Of a stretch of 60,000 nt of DNA, positions 1 to 12,106 are shown piece by piece. The notes beneath the pieces are model-generated. The model made no database searches, was not told where the DNA came from, and saw only the letters and a list, made by a program, of their open reading frames with translations. Positions within the stretch are counted from its first letter, which is position 1. Each line of letters opens with the position of its first letter. The stretch comes from Takakia lepidozioides. Its lineage: Eukaryota > Streptophyta > Takakiopsida > Takakiales > Takakiaceae. The translations under genes and the position numbers were made by a program. The DNA lies in NCBI GenBank assembly GCA_030704615.1, contig CM060733.1:69566001-69626000 (forward strand), in the 5' to 3' direction.

Positions 1-2595
1 AGAGTGTTCATAGAGAGAAAATTTGAGGACCAAGAGATCAATTTCATATCCAATCCTTCTGCCAGTCAAACGCAAAGGAAGTTTGAATGTATCAAACACG
101 GAAGAACCTGCATTTGTTTTATCTTAACTGTGGTGAAGAGTAGGATCATTATTTTTAGTGCCTGGCAATAAGGTGTAACATTTTGCAATCAAGGCTTTAT
201 CCTGACCTCCTTTTCTGTGCGAGGGATATATGGTGGGGCTCTTGTTGCGTTGTTGTAAGATTACTAAGGTACAATGCGTCTGGACGGGGTTGTGTACAAC
301 CACAATACCACTTTCTTTTTTCCGTTTCAGAAACCAGGTAGACTTAGCACATTTGAAGTTGTTTCCTCAGTCAGTGCTCAGCTCTTATCCAAGTGCTGAC
401 AACAAGGGCTCATGGATTTGGTCACCACAGCTTTTTGGCAGTTTAGCAGCATGGAAGGTATATGACATAGACTCTACAACTGTGTTCTGAAGTAATGGGG
501 ATGAAGTGGTGGACAATAACAGGACGTGAGGAACTGATGGGGCAAAATTATCCTTTTGCTCCTTCATTGGATAAGATGCCACATTTTGACACGCATTAGA
601 TGTTTATAGGGGAAGGACTCCAGCACACAGACCCACCTATGGTAAGGGCAGTGTGTCCATAGTAGGTTGTGCGATGCTTCCTGGAAGAATCCTTGTGTGG
701 GTTGCATCATAACCAGTGGTACAGCTGCCCTGAAGGAATGTCTAGTTTAACTGTAGAGCCAAAAACCAGGAACAAAATCTATTGGTCTACATGAGCTCTC
801 TAGGTGGAAGCCTGGGAAATCATGTCCAATGAAGCACATGCTGTGAGTTTGCAGGAATAAGATTTTGGCAGGTGATCCTTTCTAGTCTCTAAGGGAGAAC
901 TCGAAAGTGAACTGGGTATAAAGGTAAAACTCTACATTTTGATGTATGTGTTGATGTACCTTCGTTTGTCACAACTTGCCAACTTGGAACATGCCAATGG
1001 CAGAAAATTCATTACCTAAACCTGCCCCCATTGGTTTTGTACACATGTGGTACCCAAAAACATGGGCTATGGTGCACTTGTCTGCAGTCTCCATATCCGG
1101 TTGAGTGGTGCTCGAGAAGCTCAAATTGGCATTTAGCGCTTGCAAAACAGGGCATCTCCATTCCTGAACACAGGTTCTTGGTAGACTCAAGTTTCAGCCC
1201 GTGCCAATGAGTAGCAGCAGTACCAACGTTCTTCTTGCCCAATTTTTTTTTAATGGTGATTTAGATGGTGGCATCACCATCTCTCCCTGACCTCTTTTGA
1301 CAACGTCTCTACTGTGTTTGAATTAATGTTTGGAATTGAACCATGCATACAACTTTCGCTGGAATTTTGAACTAAGAAGAGGACAGTACATAATATTCTC
1401 ATAGTTTCTCTAGCTTGGAGATTATTTTTCAACTTCAATTAGTGCTTTGAACTCTTCTGCAAATGCATCACTAAGCAAGACTAGATTAGTAAACTAGGTC
1501 GTAAAGACTGCTTAAGGAATTTGAAGAATTCCTGGAGCTAGAATACTAAAAAGCACATTAGCTAGAACTGTCGAAATAGTATTGGGGCCATGTCCCATGG
1601 ATGTGGCAGATACATCTAATGCCCTCCAACAGTATGCTAAACTGGGTATAATATCCTAGACCGTACCCACGAATGTCCACTATATGCCCAAAAAAAGTGA
1701 GCTTCATCTCTCATGTGTTCCAGTACTTTCCATTATAAACCTAATGTACATACGCGATCGCATTACTTTCTAGGAATGCCCAGCAAAATTACAACATCTA
1801 CTACACAAAAGTCTGCCACATGCTTTACTTCCCTTTCTGTTGTTACAACTGATGTTTTTGATATCCAACTTTTCTTCTTACTTTCTGGCCGTTAAAGAAA
1901 CTTTATCTTTATCAACTCTGGGCAGGTGGGTAACCTAAGCTTACCCCTCAAATTTCAGGGAAGCTGTTTTCCTGCATCTGCAAGTTGTCGGCAAAAATGC
2001 GAAGGAATCCATCCTTCAGTGTCAATTATGCAAGAAGGTGGGACCTCAATTCACCCTCATTTAATGAGACCTGGATGGGTAGTCCTTGGCTGTCAACCTA
2101 TGGCCAAGTTGTCACCAATGGTACATACACAGAGCCTCTGGGGTTGGTGACACTTTTCTTAGAGGTAGCCATGCACCCATCTGTTTTAACCTGGAGAGGC
2201 TGCACACAACCTAGAACTTCTCGTCATTGATATTGGACTTCCTCTCTCTCACTCTCTAAACACTGGTGGGTGGAACCCCACGAAAAGGCTCTGGGAGGGT
2301 TAGTTTCCTGTGGGGTCGATGGCAAGGCAACGTTTGCAGGGAATGGCATGAGTACATTCTCTCTGTCTGTCTGTCTGTCTGACTCGTATGGCTACAAGGC
2401 CACAAGGCTGCGGCAAATGTCTTATGAGTGCATCTCTCTCGGGTACGCACTGCAGACAGAGATCTTGGAGCAGAATTAGCATGAGATGCTCCTTCTATAC
2501 ATAGGTTTAGAGCTCTGGATATTGCATAACTGTCTTATTGAGGAAAATGCAGGTGGAGCTGAAATAGCAACCGGAAACGATGCAGAGGATGTCTG
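1..2595. other. No gene recognised; downstream flank of the YEATS gene
   Basis: I see no coding region I can support here on either strand. Short open frames exist but none shows a family motif, and their frames are not continued by plausible splice sites. The part nearest 2595 should hold the 3' untranslated region of the minus-strand YEATS gene. A short CTGT repeat lies at 2361-2381. Exons of an unrecognised gene cannot be excluded. Confidence 0.5.
2361..2381. repeat. (CTGT)n microsatellite
   Basis: About five tandem CTGT units lie 215 bp beyond the stop codon of the YEATS gene, in its probable 3' untranslated region or downstream flank. Confidence 0.7.
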
Positions 2596-5489
2596 TCAGT
2601 GGCTTGCATTGTTTTTGAGCCGCATTGCTTCATTCTCCAGCAAATTGAGGTTCCTTTTCAACTTTGTTATATGTGTGCGCACCTGCAACCAAGCAAAAGC
2701 CCCCTACTTTAAGACAAACAAGAGAAAACAAGGTGTTATCAAACCAAGTCAAACTCATTGTGAAGATTTAGGATGTTCTTGGCTATTTAGCTTACCTGTT
2801 GATGGGCGGCAGCCAAAAGGTTTAGCTCATCAGCTTCTGAATGCCTCAAAAACCACTGCGCCAGAGGATGCTCCTTTGTTTCTCTTTTCTTTCTGTCTAC
2901 AGAATCATTGACCCCACCAGCTGCCCACAAGAAAATTAGCAAAACTCTCTAGTGTATGCTTGCTTCACACTATGCAAACTCAACACATTGAAAGACTTGA
3001 TCCTCAAAAATCCTTGAACGAGAGTGAAGTAATCAGCATCCATGAAACAGGCGCACAAACAAACCTTGAAGTTCAGGGGCAGAAGCCTGGGATCCAGTGA
3101 CCATGACCACAGGATGATTCCGAATTCGGGCAAATAAGGCCTCTGATGGCTCCATGAACACGATTTCATCGTACGCCTCCACAACTACAGGCTTCTTTGT
3201 GTTCTGCGGCCCTGATTCATCCTCTGGATATAGCTTGAGGTGATGGAACCTGCACCCTCAAATTCTTCCCCTTGAACTCCAACAAGCCAGCAGCACACTC
3301 TCCTTCCCTGAAAATGAAAATGCTGACCCACTTTGCCTTGCCTTTGCAAACATTAAAAAGATTTCGCAGCTTATGTTACATAACTAGCTCTACATCAAGC
3401 ATATAGATTCTGTGGGAAGTAGTAGAAATCAGGCTACATACAGCTCCAAGGGTTTCACAGCGACATGTGCATGGAAGAAAATGGTTATGCTGATTTCAAA
3501 TTCGCCCCAACCAGTCTCAGACAGCTCAAAAGGAGCCATCTCGACTATCCTGGTTGGATTGCTGAAGCTGTGATGGAGCTGAAACACCACCCTCTTGATC
3601 ACCACACTGAGGTCCTCATTGGTGGCACTCCGTACATAGGCAGTCCACTTATGCGAATGGTATCTGCATGCATCTCCATGTGACTCATCAAATCATCTAC
3701 TCCTGAGCTGCATAAACCCTTCTTCACACCCTTTCATGCACAGACAAGGTTCAACAGTAGTTGCATGTGACTGCCATCATCCAACGATTTCTTATCATCT
3801 GAATCCCACCGAGTTTTGTGTTGTGTTATGAAACCCTTTCATATTTTTTGGAATTTGAATAATTATTGCAATATACTCCACAAAGCTTCAGCTCCATCCA
3901 TGACTCCCCTAGTCTATATTAAGACAACAGTAGCCCACCAATCTAAGAGGTCATATTTTCATATTGTTATAGATCATATGTGAAAAAGGAATGTGAAAAA
4001 GGAAGAAATAGTTGAAAATCATACTCATCCGCCTTTTTCCCGAGCCAAAAGGAAATTGTTCCATATGCAATGGGAACAGTCAGCTCCACGTCCTTCACCC
4101 TTCTGACTGGGTTTTGCAGCAACTTAGCAACGCCTGTCAGCTGAGTGCTACCATCAAGCGACAGAGAGGCTCCTTACACACTTCAACATCTTCAAGCGAG
4201 ACGGATTTAATATACGACTCCTGCACTGCCACTTGACATCAACCCAGACCATGCCATCCGCATTGATGCAAGCAGCATGACAGCAGACAAATAGAGCCCA
4301 CAATTACAAGATGGGCTTTACAACATTAACGTATGAGGCTAGTACATCCTTGCTCTGTCATTTAAGCTGACAACTGATATGTGCAATGCAGCAAGGGGCA
4401 TAGAAGGAAAGGACCTTTTTTTCATGGTCATCTAGCAGACGAGCAGTCTTAGCACGCTGCAGTCGCTGAATAGCACTCACTTCCGTTTGCTCAATGCCAA
4501 ACTTCATTCCCACGAGCGCTTGAGGCATCTTTCCTCTCAAAGCTACTATCTCATTTATCTGCACCACATACCCACCACCTGTTTCATCTTAACCCTGCCC
4601 TGAACTACATGACTGAGGTAATGGCAACCAGATGTACATGCATCAGAGAGGGCACCATCCCTTTGTTTTCACCAAATGCCATTCCTGCTAATAGAGGCTC
4701 ATCTGTAAAGGAACTACAAACGTAAAAAATGAGCAGGGCAATTTGACTGTATGTTGCTCACTAGTCATCGATCTTTTGAAAGTTCAAAACGATGCCTTCC
4801 TTCTATGTGCATTTGTATATTCATGAAAACAACATGCACAAGACAAGTCTATCAGTTGATGACAATCAAGGAGTATTTTACTGACATGGATTTTTTTTAA
4901 TATTTTTCAAAACCCAGGAAGGGTTTATGAAGAAGAAAGTGAGAAATTGTTGGAAAGATTTAACAGCAGCTTCAACAGGTCATGTATTCACGGAGAATAA
5001 GACTCCAAATTCTCTTTGCCCCGAACTTAAGAGTCAATTAAGAGGTCAGCGAATGGATATTCTGACTCGCCTCGCAACTGTATGTAGCAAAGGGAGAGGG
5101 AAAATGCATGAAGGGAGGGGCTGCAAACCACTGAACCCTAAACTCATAAAGAAAATAAATAAGCAAAACCCCCCGAAACCGCTCAACATCCCGCATCAAA
5201 TACATAAATATAATCTGTGGGGTGGGCGGGGAAACCCCGTCAATCTCTGCGCATCACTGCGACACAACGAAACCCTCACATACGAATGTGGCAGGCTAAA
5301 AATGCAATACCGCAGGGGAAAATAATGGGGAATACAAACCTCTTCAGAAGTGAGGTCGTTGAGGCGGCGCTTGCGTTTCGATGATGCAGTGGCACCTCCA
5401 CTGGAACCAGCACTGGTGGTCGACCCCGAGGGCACTGCAGCAGACGAAAGCGGCGATGCAAGACGAGCTGGAGGTGGTGGAGCAGCCAT
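2596..5489 (-). CDS. YEATS-domain chromatin reader, GAS41/YAF9/TAF14 family
   Basis: Six exons were traced by hand on the minus strand: 5489-5340, 4140-4025, 3663-3438, 3249-3065, 2896-2796 and 2682-2596 (TGA), about 287 residues, close to the plant family size. Exon 1 is a Ser/Ala/Pro-rich head with KRKRR. Exons 2-4 hold the YEATS domain: [18 protein letters not shown], then [30 protein letters not shown] and [13 protein letters not shown]. Exons 5-6 give [23 protein letters not shown] and a C-terminal coiled coil. Family members read acylated histone lysines as subunits of NuA4 and SWR1 type complexes in the nucleus. Every junction except exon 3/4 keeps frame with GT-AG sites. At exon 3/4 the visible sites join one base out of frame, so this is an indel (assembly or real) or an unseen splice site. 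Confidence 0.9.
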
Positions 5490-5525
5490 CTAACCCACCT
5501 CGGTTCCCCCTTATATGCCCTCCCA
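5490..5525 (-). promoter_or_regulatory. TATA-like element upstream of the YEATS gene
   Basis: On the minus strand GCATATAAGGG reads at about 5509-5519, only 20-30 bases before the start codon at 5489. That spacing would leave almost no 5' untranslated region, so it may be chance or transcription may start elsewhere. Weak call. Confidence 0.25.
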
Positions 5526-6803
5526 CCGCCACATCCTCCAGCTAGTCTCTGGGTTTCGATGTTGCAAGCTGCTGCTGCACCATCGCCAGATTCTCGCAGA
5601 GCGTTGAACTTGAGCCGAGGAAGACGGCCCCGTACCCGCGCTGCATGTTCCTATTACCGGGCCTATTATTGCGGCATAGAGTTACCGCAGTTAATCCCCC
5701 AGTTAAGTATGCTTCTTGCAAACCGTGTGCAGTGTCGAGTGCATTCAGAGTTCAGTGCAAGCTTGCTTGGCAGCTTGAGAAGCAACAAAGATTGGAATGG
5801 GAACATTGAAGGATTCTCCCACAACATTGCAGGAAAGCCCACTACAAAATTATGTAAACAAGTTCAGATGGAACAGAGCGACGGATTGTGAATGCTAGTT
5901 TGAATAGTTGCTTCGACGAGACCAGGTCCACTGCCCTGATTGCAAGTCTCAAACAGAAACGCCTACCCCTTGAAACTTCAAAAGAAAGAGAACATGAGGT
6001 TTGATGTGAACCGTGCAGCAAATTCCAATGCAGAATGTAGAAAGCAATGAGAAACCACCCTACAGGTTTCGCGTTTCCATGAAATCAAGCGGTCCCAGCT
6101 CGCACTCCACATGCAAACGCCTGCAGAAAAACGTGCCAAAGCAAATATCTGGCTACAAAGAACAGTGGATCTTAATTCTGTGCCACTTTCTTCAGGACCA
6201 CTGTGACTAGATGTACGTGAGAGAACACAACACTTGTACTCCGGTGAAGATCGCTGCCCCATGGGGTCTGAAACCTTCTGAATAAGCGTCTATGTGACCT
6301 GAAGTTTACTTGAAAGTGCGTGAGAAAATTTCTTCGGTCTTCGGTTCTGCCTCTCTTTTCTTTCGTGTTTGATCTCCTCAAATCCAGGCAGTCCAAAGCC
6401 CCTGGCTTCTTGCAGTCTTGGCCTGTAGGGTCCCCATATGGGTTCTAATGGTTCACATGATATAGAACCATTGTATTCCATATGAATGGTGTGTGTTTTA
6501 TGAGTGGAATTAAATGTCTGGCTCAAAACAAGTAGATTTCCCTGGGATTTGGATTTTCCTTTGGGGATCAATCAATACCTTGTCTGAACTTTAGTTCTGC
6601 AAAATCCTCAAACCCCCAAAACTTGAAGGATTCTTATTAGTGCCTATCTTTCCTTTGAATCTGTTGACATGTTCATAGCAATAAGGTTTTCCGTGACTTC
6701 ACTGCTGCTGTTCGATCCAATTGTAGTCATTACTGGGGGCAGGTTTTGTGATACTGGCAGTCACGAAGATAAATGACAAAAGGATGACCTTTCCGCTGTA
6801 GTT
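5526..6803. other. Intergenic, no gene recognised
   Basis: Between the YEATS gene start and the PPR pseudogene I find no frame with a recognisable motif. Open stretches of 60-110 codons occur on both strands but lack splice or homology support. The right part is the 3' flank of the PPR pseudogene. Confidence 0.5.
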
Positions 6804-8650
6804 TCACCAATAATCCCCACAAGAGCAAAACCCGTCTTGGAAGTGGTGAAAGTGGTTGGCATCCCGTACAATGACCTCTCGCCCAACAACCTTTGAAATG
6901 AACTTGGTGGAGGTGTGGCATTCACAGCAAACCCGAAGGTTCTTAATGACATGGACAGACATCCCAGGAGGCGTGCTGATGAGTCCAAAAGCAATGGCCA
7001 GCTTCTCACTGTGGTGGCTAAGGGAAGACCCTCTTTGTTCCTCCTCCACATCATGCAACACAAAGCGCGTGTCAGGCACATACCCTTCCTCCTTCATCTG
7101 CTCAGACAATCTCTGCAGCTCAGCATGGATTTCGTCAACTTGTGGATGCATTTTATCGTCTGCGACAAATGTATGGACCTGGTTACACACTTCAATGCAG
7201 CTGCGTCCTGGCTCCTTCCTGATCCTTCTGTCCTCCATCATTTGTCTCACCTTTGCTTTATCGTCCCACCTGCCAGCTGCAGCATATATGTTTGATAGCA
7301 GCACGTAAGGTCCAGCATGCTGTGGATCACACTTGAATGCCTTTTGCTGCACATTCTGCTAGTTCAGGTTGCCATGAATTCTGCAGAAACCAAGCAAGGC
7401 ACCCCAGACCGATGCATCTGGTTCAAGTGGCATCTTGATAATGAAGCTCTCTGCCTCATCTAATCGCCCTGCACGGCCGAGCAGCTTCACCATGCAGCCA
7501 AAATGCTCCACTGTAGGAGTGAGGCCATAATCTTGATTCATGGACTGGAAATAGTGTTGTCCTTCATCCACCAGGCCCACATGGCTACATGCAGAGAGAA
7601 GAAAAGTAAAAGTGATATTGTTGGGCTTCAAGCCTCTCTGTTGCATCTGTTCAAACAGTTGAAGGGCCTCCCAACCACACCATGCTGGGCACACCCGGCC
7701 ATCATCACACTCCACGAGACAGTGTCTTGTTTAGGCAGCTTGTGGAAGACTTGGCGTGCATCCTTCATGGTACCGCATTTGGCATACATGTCAGCAAGGG
7801 CAGTCTCCAAATTTACGTCAGACACAATTCCCGCTTTGATGATGTCAGCATGGACCTCTTTGCCCTTTTCCAAGGCTCCTAGGCTGGCACATGCATTGAG
7901 AACACAAAGGAATGTAACACTGTTTGGCTTAACCCCTTCCAATTGCATTTTCTCATAGATCTTGAAAGCCTCCCTCCCCACCCATGCTGAGCATACCCTG
8001 CAATCATGGCGTTCCATGAGACCACATCTCGATCACCCATATTGGCGAAGACTTGGTGCACATCCTTCATGCTCCCACATTTGGCGTACATGTCACCGAG
8101 GGCTGTCTCCAGAATGATATCTGGCACAATTCCAGCCTTGATATGTCAGAATGGACCTTCTTGCCCTTTTCCACGACTCCTAGGCTGACACACGCATTAA
8201 GAACGCAAGTGAACGTCACCTTGTCTGGGGTCACCCCTTCCCGTTGCATTTGCTCATACATCGCGAAAGCCTCGATTCCACATCCTTGCTGAGCATATCC
8301 CGCGACTACGGCGTTCCATGGGACCACATTCCGTTCAGCCATGTTGTCGAACACTTGACGTGCATCCTTCAGGCTCCCGCATTTGGCATACATGCCAACC
8401 AGGGCAGTCTCGACAATCATGTCTAGCACAAAGTCCAATTTTGACGATGTCAGCGTGCACAGCTCTGCCTTTTCCCAGGACTCCTAGGCTGGCACACGCG
8501 TTGAGAACGCAAATGAACGTGACCCTGCTAGGCGTCACCCCTTCACATATCATCTGCTCATAGATCTTGAAAAGCCTCCCTGCCGTACCCGTGCTTGGCG
8601 TATCCTGCTATCATTATATTCCACGTATACACGGTTCGTTCAGACATACC
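6804..8650 (-). pseudogene. PPR-DYW protein, 5'-truncated and frameshifted
   Basis: DYW-class PPR proteins edit cytidines in organelle RNA; the DYW domain is the deaminase. The C-terminal part reads cleanly: E domain ([17 protein letters not shown]), then [31 protein letters not shown] and the terminal CSCGDYW, so all zinc and catalytic landmarks are present. Upstream lie several 35-residue repeats (MYAKCGSMKDARQVF, VSWNAMIAGYAQHG, FICVLNACASLG). These are spread over different frames, breaking near 8430, 8070, 7900 and 7690, with a TAG at about 7360. Near 8650 the repeat homology ends without a start codon or targeting peptide. Several independent breaks make a functional protein unlikely. 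Confidence 0.88.
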
Positions 8651-9292
8651 GTACAACCTAGCTCAGAATTTTGTGTGGCCTCGTCGTAATGAGGCAGCAC
8701 GGTGCAGAGGGGACAGGACCTGACAGCGGCCCCGCTACATTAAAAGGATCCCTATTCCCCTGTTTTTCTTATTCTAGGGACGACCAAAGGTCGGAAGTTT
8801 AGCATAGAGCAGGAATAGGGTGCCAAAGTGCCACGTTTTCGTCGCCACGTTTCGTCGTCAAATTCTGTCGAGTCTGCCCGAACTGTCCGCCCGAGTAACG
8901 CGAATAAAACTCGTCACGCCAGTTTTCCGAAACTGCCCAACCTGCCCGTGTCTTGATCTTGTTGAACCGTAGGAGGGGTTTCACAAGCCGATCGCGATTC
9001 GCAGATGGAGGCGTTGGAGACGTTCACAGATTGTGAGTACACTGCAGCAGTTCTTATACATGGTGGGGACAACCTCAATCGCAAAGTGTCGCTTTTCTTA
9101 ATGTGCGATGTGAAGAAGTTTGTCCATTCTGCAAATGTGGGCTCTTAGTACCATGATTTAGTATTTTTCCTGATGTTTACAAGGTTCTTAGGAGATTCAG
9201 CTTGGTCTTAACAGGCCTTTTTTCAATCTCTGCCTCCTCAGCTGCACCTTAGTGGTTCTCACAGACCAACCCGACATTACCTGTCTACAGAT
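8651..9292. other. Unassigned stretch upstream of the OSB-like exons
   Basis: No recognised coding motif. An ATG followed by about ten codons and a GTGAGT donor occurs at 9005-9037 on the plus strand and could be a first exon, but nothing identifies its product. Confidence 0.3.
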
Positions 9293-9342
9293 AGCAGAGA
9301 TGAGGAGAAACTTTGGAGTGAATACTTTTCCGACCGCAGTCA
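9293..9342 (+). pseudogene. Partial copy of an OSB PDF-motif exon
   Basis: The plus strand reads RDEEKLWSEYFSDRSQ and then loses similarity. It is a truncated duplicate of the better copy 270 bp downstream, including the AG-flanked exon start. The tryptophan pair and DNR of the motif are missing, so it cannot form the DNA-binding motif. Confidence 0.5.
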
Positions 9343-9565
9343 ACTGGAAACAGCAGCGGCAGCGGCACAAATGATAGAACGAGGCACTGCTAATGTAGGC
9401 ACCTTCTTCAACACATTTCACCCTGTTTTCCCCTCTTATCAGAATCGGCCCTAAATTTCCATGTTGAATTCTGCAAGTTAGCTGGTTGAGTGAACCTTTG
9501 ATAGTTTGGAGTGACTTTGACATGATACTGCCAGTGTGACAACAGGAAAGTATCCAGAAACAGGT

Positions 9566-9649
9566 AACAGAGATGAGGAGAAGTTGTGGAATGAATACTT
9601 TTCTGACCCCCGACAATGGTGGGACAATCGAGGCAAAAAGATGAATGCC
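9566..9649 (+). CDS. Exon with PDF motif of an organellar ssDNA-binding (OSB) protein
   Basis: The plus strand reads RDEEKLWNEYFSDPRQWWDN then RGKKMNA. This matches the start of the PDF motif (W..YF.(N/D)P..WWDNR..K) of plant OSB proteins, which bind single-stranded DNA in mitochondria or plastids and restrain recombination. The usual continuation (PDFKHK) is absent in this frame after MNA, and no OB-fold exon was found nearby. It may be one exon of a gene whose other parts I missed, or a gene remnant. Confidence 0.55.
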
Positions 9650-9976
9650 TGTTGGAGGTTACAGAGACGAGGAGAAGCCACATTATCCAGTAGTAGTTCC
9701 ATTAAAGTCTTTGCTGCTTCCAGACCCAATGTGCATGACTGTTTGTTCCTCTCCTAGATTGAAATAGGCTACTCAAGCTTTGGGTTACCAAAAGGTTGGT
9801 TCAAAATGGAGACAATAATCTCGTGAGCTTGGAAAAACATTAGGCGACTGCTCATTGTCAGTTCCCTGAGCACCACAACTTGAGAATTTCGAGATAGAAA
9901 TTTTGAATCTCCTCTTTTTCCAGTGTTAATTATGAGTGCTGATAGTATTGTTTTGCAAATCACCCTCTATGTGTAG

Positions 9977-10117
9977 GGGACTCTGAACTGCAGCGGGTTC
10001 CTGGTAGCTTTGCATCAGCTGATGAATATGTCCATGTCTGGGAAGAGCTTCTAGAAGGAAGTACTACCGATGTGCATGCAGCTGTTTCTATTACAAAGGT
10101 GGACAGGCATGAGCGGG
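9977..10117 (+). CDS. Single exon resembling SEN1/MAA3-type helicases
   Basis: Bounded by a TAG acceptor and a GTAAGT donor, this 141-bp exon reads DSELQRVPGSFASADEYVHV then WEELLEG and ITKVDRHERG. The V-P-x-x-F-x-S-x-x-E-Y-x-x-V-(F/W)-E-x-L-L pattern resembles the region ahead of the helicase core in plant SEN1-like superfamily 1 RNA/DNA helicases. No helicase motifs follow; the downstream sequence is intronic and then a LINE. Identification is by motif memory only and the gene may be truncated. Confidence 0.4.
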
Positions 10118-10599
10118 GTAAGTTTATCATCTAATCTCACTACATGGCACCTGTAGTTTCTTTTGCTTTTGCCATGGATTTGTGAAAGTGAATCTTTATG
10201 TCCTACATGTTGGAAATTCTTAGACATGAGACATTCCATCACAGATTCCTGCATGCTATTTTGCATGCATCTAACCATTTCGAATGCATACTGTATAGCG
10301 ATTTGCTTACCTGTAGCTGTAAGTTATTTGTTCTCCTGTAAGCATAATTGCTACCCAGGATATGACCTACTTGAAAGAAATTGTTTGTTTTGGATGCATA
10401 GCCTCGCTCAGTTTCCCCGATTCTGGAAAGACACGTGCTTAAACAGTCAGTATCGGGGTCTGCACAGGGAAAATCCGTAGCTCCTCACTAGGATGTTTAC
10501 CTGGTTTCCTTGTGGTAACTCCTGTGCAATCCTGTCCAGTTTGGCAATGATGGCTGAGATCTATAATACTGATTTTGGCTTCACATGTCTAAAAATGAA

Positions 10600-12035
10600 A
10601 CAGTGAAATTTGAAAACTACTTGCCTTGAACTTTTGATGGAAAGAGCGGTGGACTCTTGGGAGAGTTTCGTCTCTTCTGTGGCTGAAAAGATCATTGGGA
10701 GGAAAGTAATTGTCTACGGTAGAGCTGTTAATTGGTGGACCAATGAGATCAAACTCAAGATTGCCGAGAGACGAGCCCTCTATAAAGAATGTTGCAGAAT
10801 GAAAGCCAATAATGACCTTTGGGTTAGGTACTACCAGCTCCGCAAAGATATCAATCAGCTTGTAAGGTCTCAGAAGAAACTATATTGGGATAAGTTTTAC
10901 GGCGAAATAAACTCAAACCACCACGGTGGCAATGACAAGAAATTCTGGTTGGCCCTTCAACGTCTGTACTACCATAACTTGTATGCTCACACCAAAAGCT
11001 GTGTCACTGTTAATGGACAGAAGTCCAACTTCTTTGACATAGACCAAGGTGTAGCTCAAGGATGTACCCTCTCCCCTCTGCTCTTCAATGTTTTCATCAA
11101 TCAACTCCTCAAGGATGTGGAATGTGAGGGATTTGGGTTAAGGGTGGGTGATGCCACCATTCCAGCTCTTATGTTTGTGGATGACTTCGCAGGCATAGGG
11201 GAGACTCCTTCCAACCTCCAGGAATTCATTGATTGCGCGAAGAGATACTTTGATCTTTGGGGGCTAGAGGCTAATGTCAGTAAATGTGCAGTGGTGGCAT
11301 TCAACGACATAGGAGAGGGAGGAAGTGATCTTAAGTGGCAGTGGGGTAGCCAAGAGATCCCAGTCCTCCCTTCCTACACATACCTGGGTGTTGAGTTTTC
11401 CTCCAACTGTAACTGGGATGCACACATCCAGAAAGTTGTTGTGAGTCTCACTAAATTTTTTCACTGCAGAGGGATTAACTCTGAGGTCAAGAAAACCTTG
11501 CTTTGCCGCGTTATTAGACCTGCCTTGGAGTACGGATCTGCTATATGGGTTGATAACTCCAACCAGGCTAAGTCTCTAGAATCCATTCAAGTGGGGGTGC
11601 TTAAAGAGTGCATGTCAGCATGTTCCAAAACAGCCAATGTGGCTGTTCGGGGTGAGTTTGGCATCCCTTCCTTAAGCTCCCGACGAGATGAATTCAAGGT
11701 CAGATGGTGGGGTCAGTTGCAACACATGTCCAACACCAGATACCCTAAGTTAATCGACTCTATATCTTGGAAACAGGACCGCCCTATCAAACAGGCTAAG
11801 TCCTACCAGAAGAGAGTAGAAGAGATTCAAATGAAGTTAGGCAGAAAACTTCCCTGAACCTGTTTCCAGTCTGTGACATGGGGGAGGATATCATGGATGA
11901 CCTCAAGGGTCTACCCACTCTCGGCACCAGACTGAAATTTAAACTCAGGGCAGGAAGCCTACCTTTGAACAGTAAACAGAAGCAGAGAGGAAAGGGAGAG
12001 TGCAATTGCCCGTTGTGTGGGCAACCCGAAGGATG
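10600..12035 (+). mobile_element. LINE (non-LTR retrotransposon) ORF2, reverse-transcriptase 3' half
   Basis: A long frame at 10610-11857 encodes part of LINE ORF2. The N-terminal part covers the linker before reverse transcriptase (VNWWTNEIKLKIAERRALYK). It then jumps from DKKFWLALQ to RLYYHNLYAHTKSC, so the front of the RT domain is deleted. GVAQGCTLSPLLFNVFINQL and the catalytic box FVDDFAG follow, with Val in place of the usual Ala. After a frame change the C-terminal knuckle CNCPLCGQPE is readable at about 11985-12030. The loss of the early RT motifs makes this copy dead. It ends against a PPR sequence. Confidence 0.85.
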
Positions 12036-12106
12036 ATCACCAAGTGTTCAACACATAATGCCTCAACGATCTTTAATCACGTGGAATATAATGTTGGCAG
12101 GATTCC
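12036..12106 (+). pseudogene. PPR fragment, plus strand
   Basis: After a one- or two-base disruption the plus strand reads HQVFN, MPQRSLITWNIMLAGF. It matches the minus-strand PPR at 33361-33428 nearly base for base. It abuts the LINE end on one side and an oppositely oriented PPR fragment on the other. Confidence 0.7.

Noticed and set aside
969-1242. Minus-strand open frames near 1.0-1.2 kb as exons of a gene
   Set aside because: Two overlapping frames are open but neither shows a motif, and no flanking frame continues them across splice sites.
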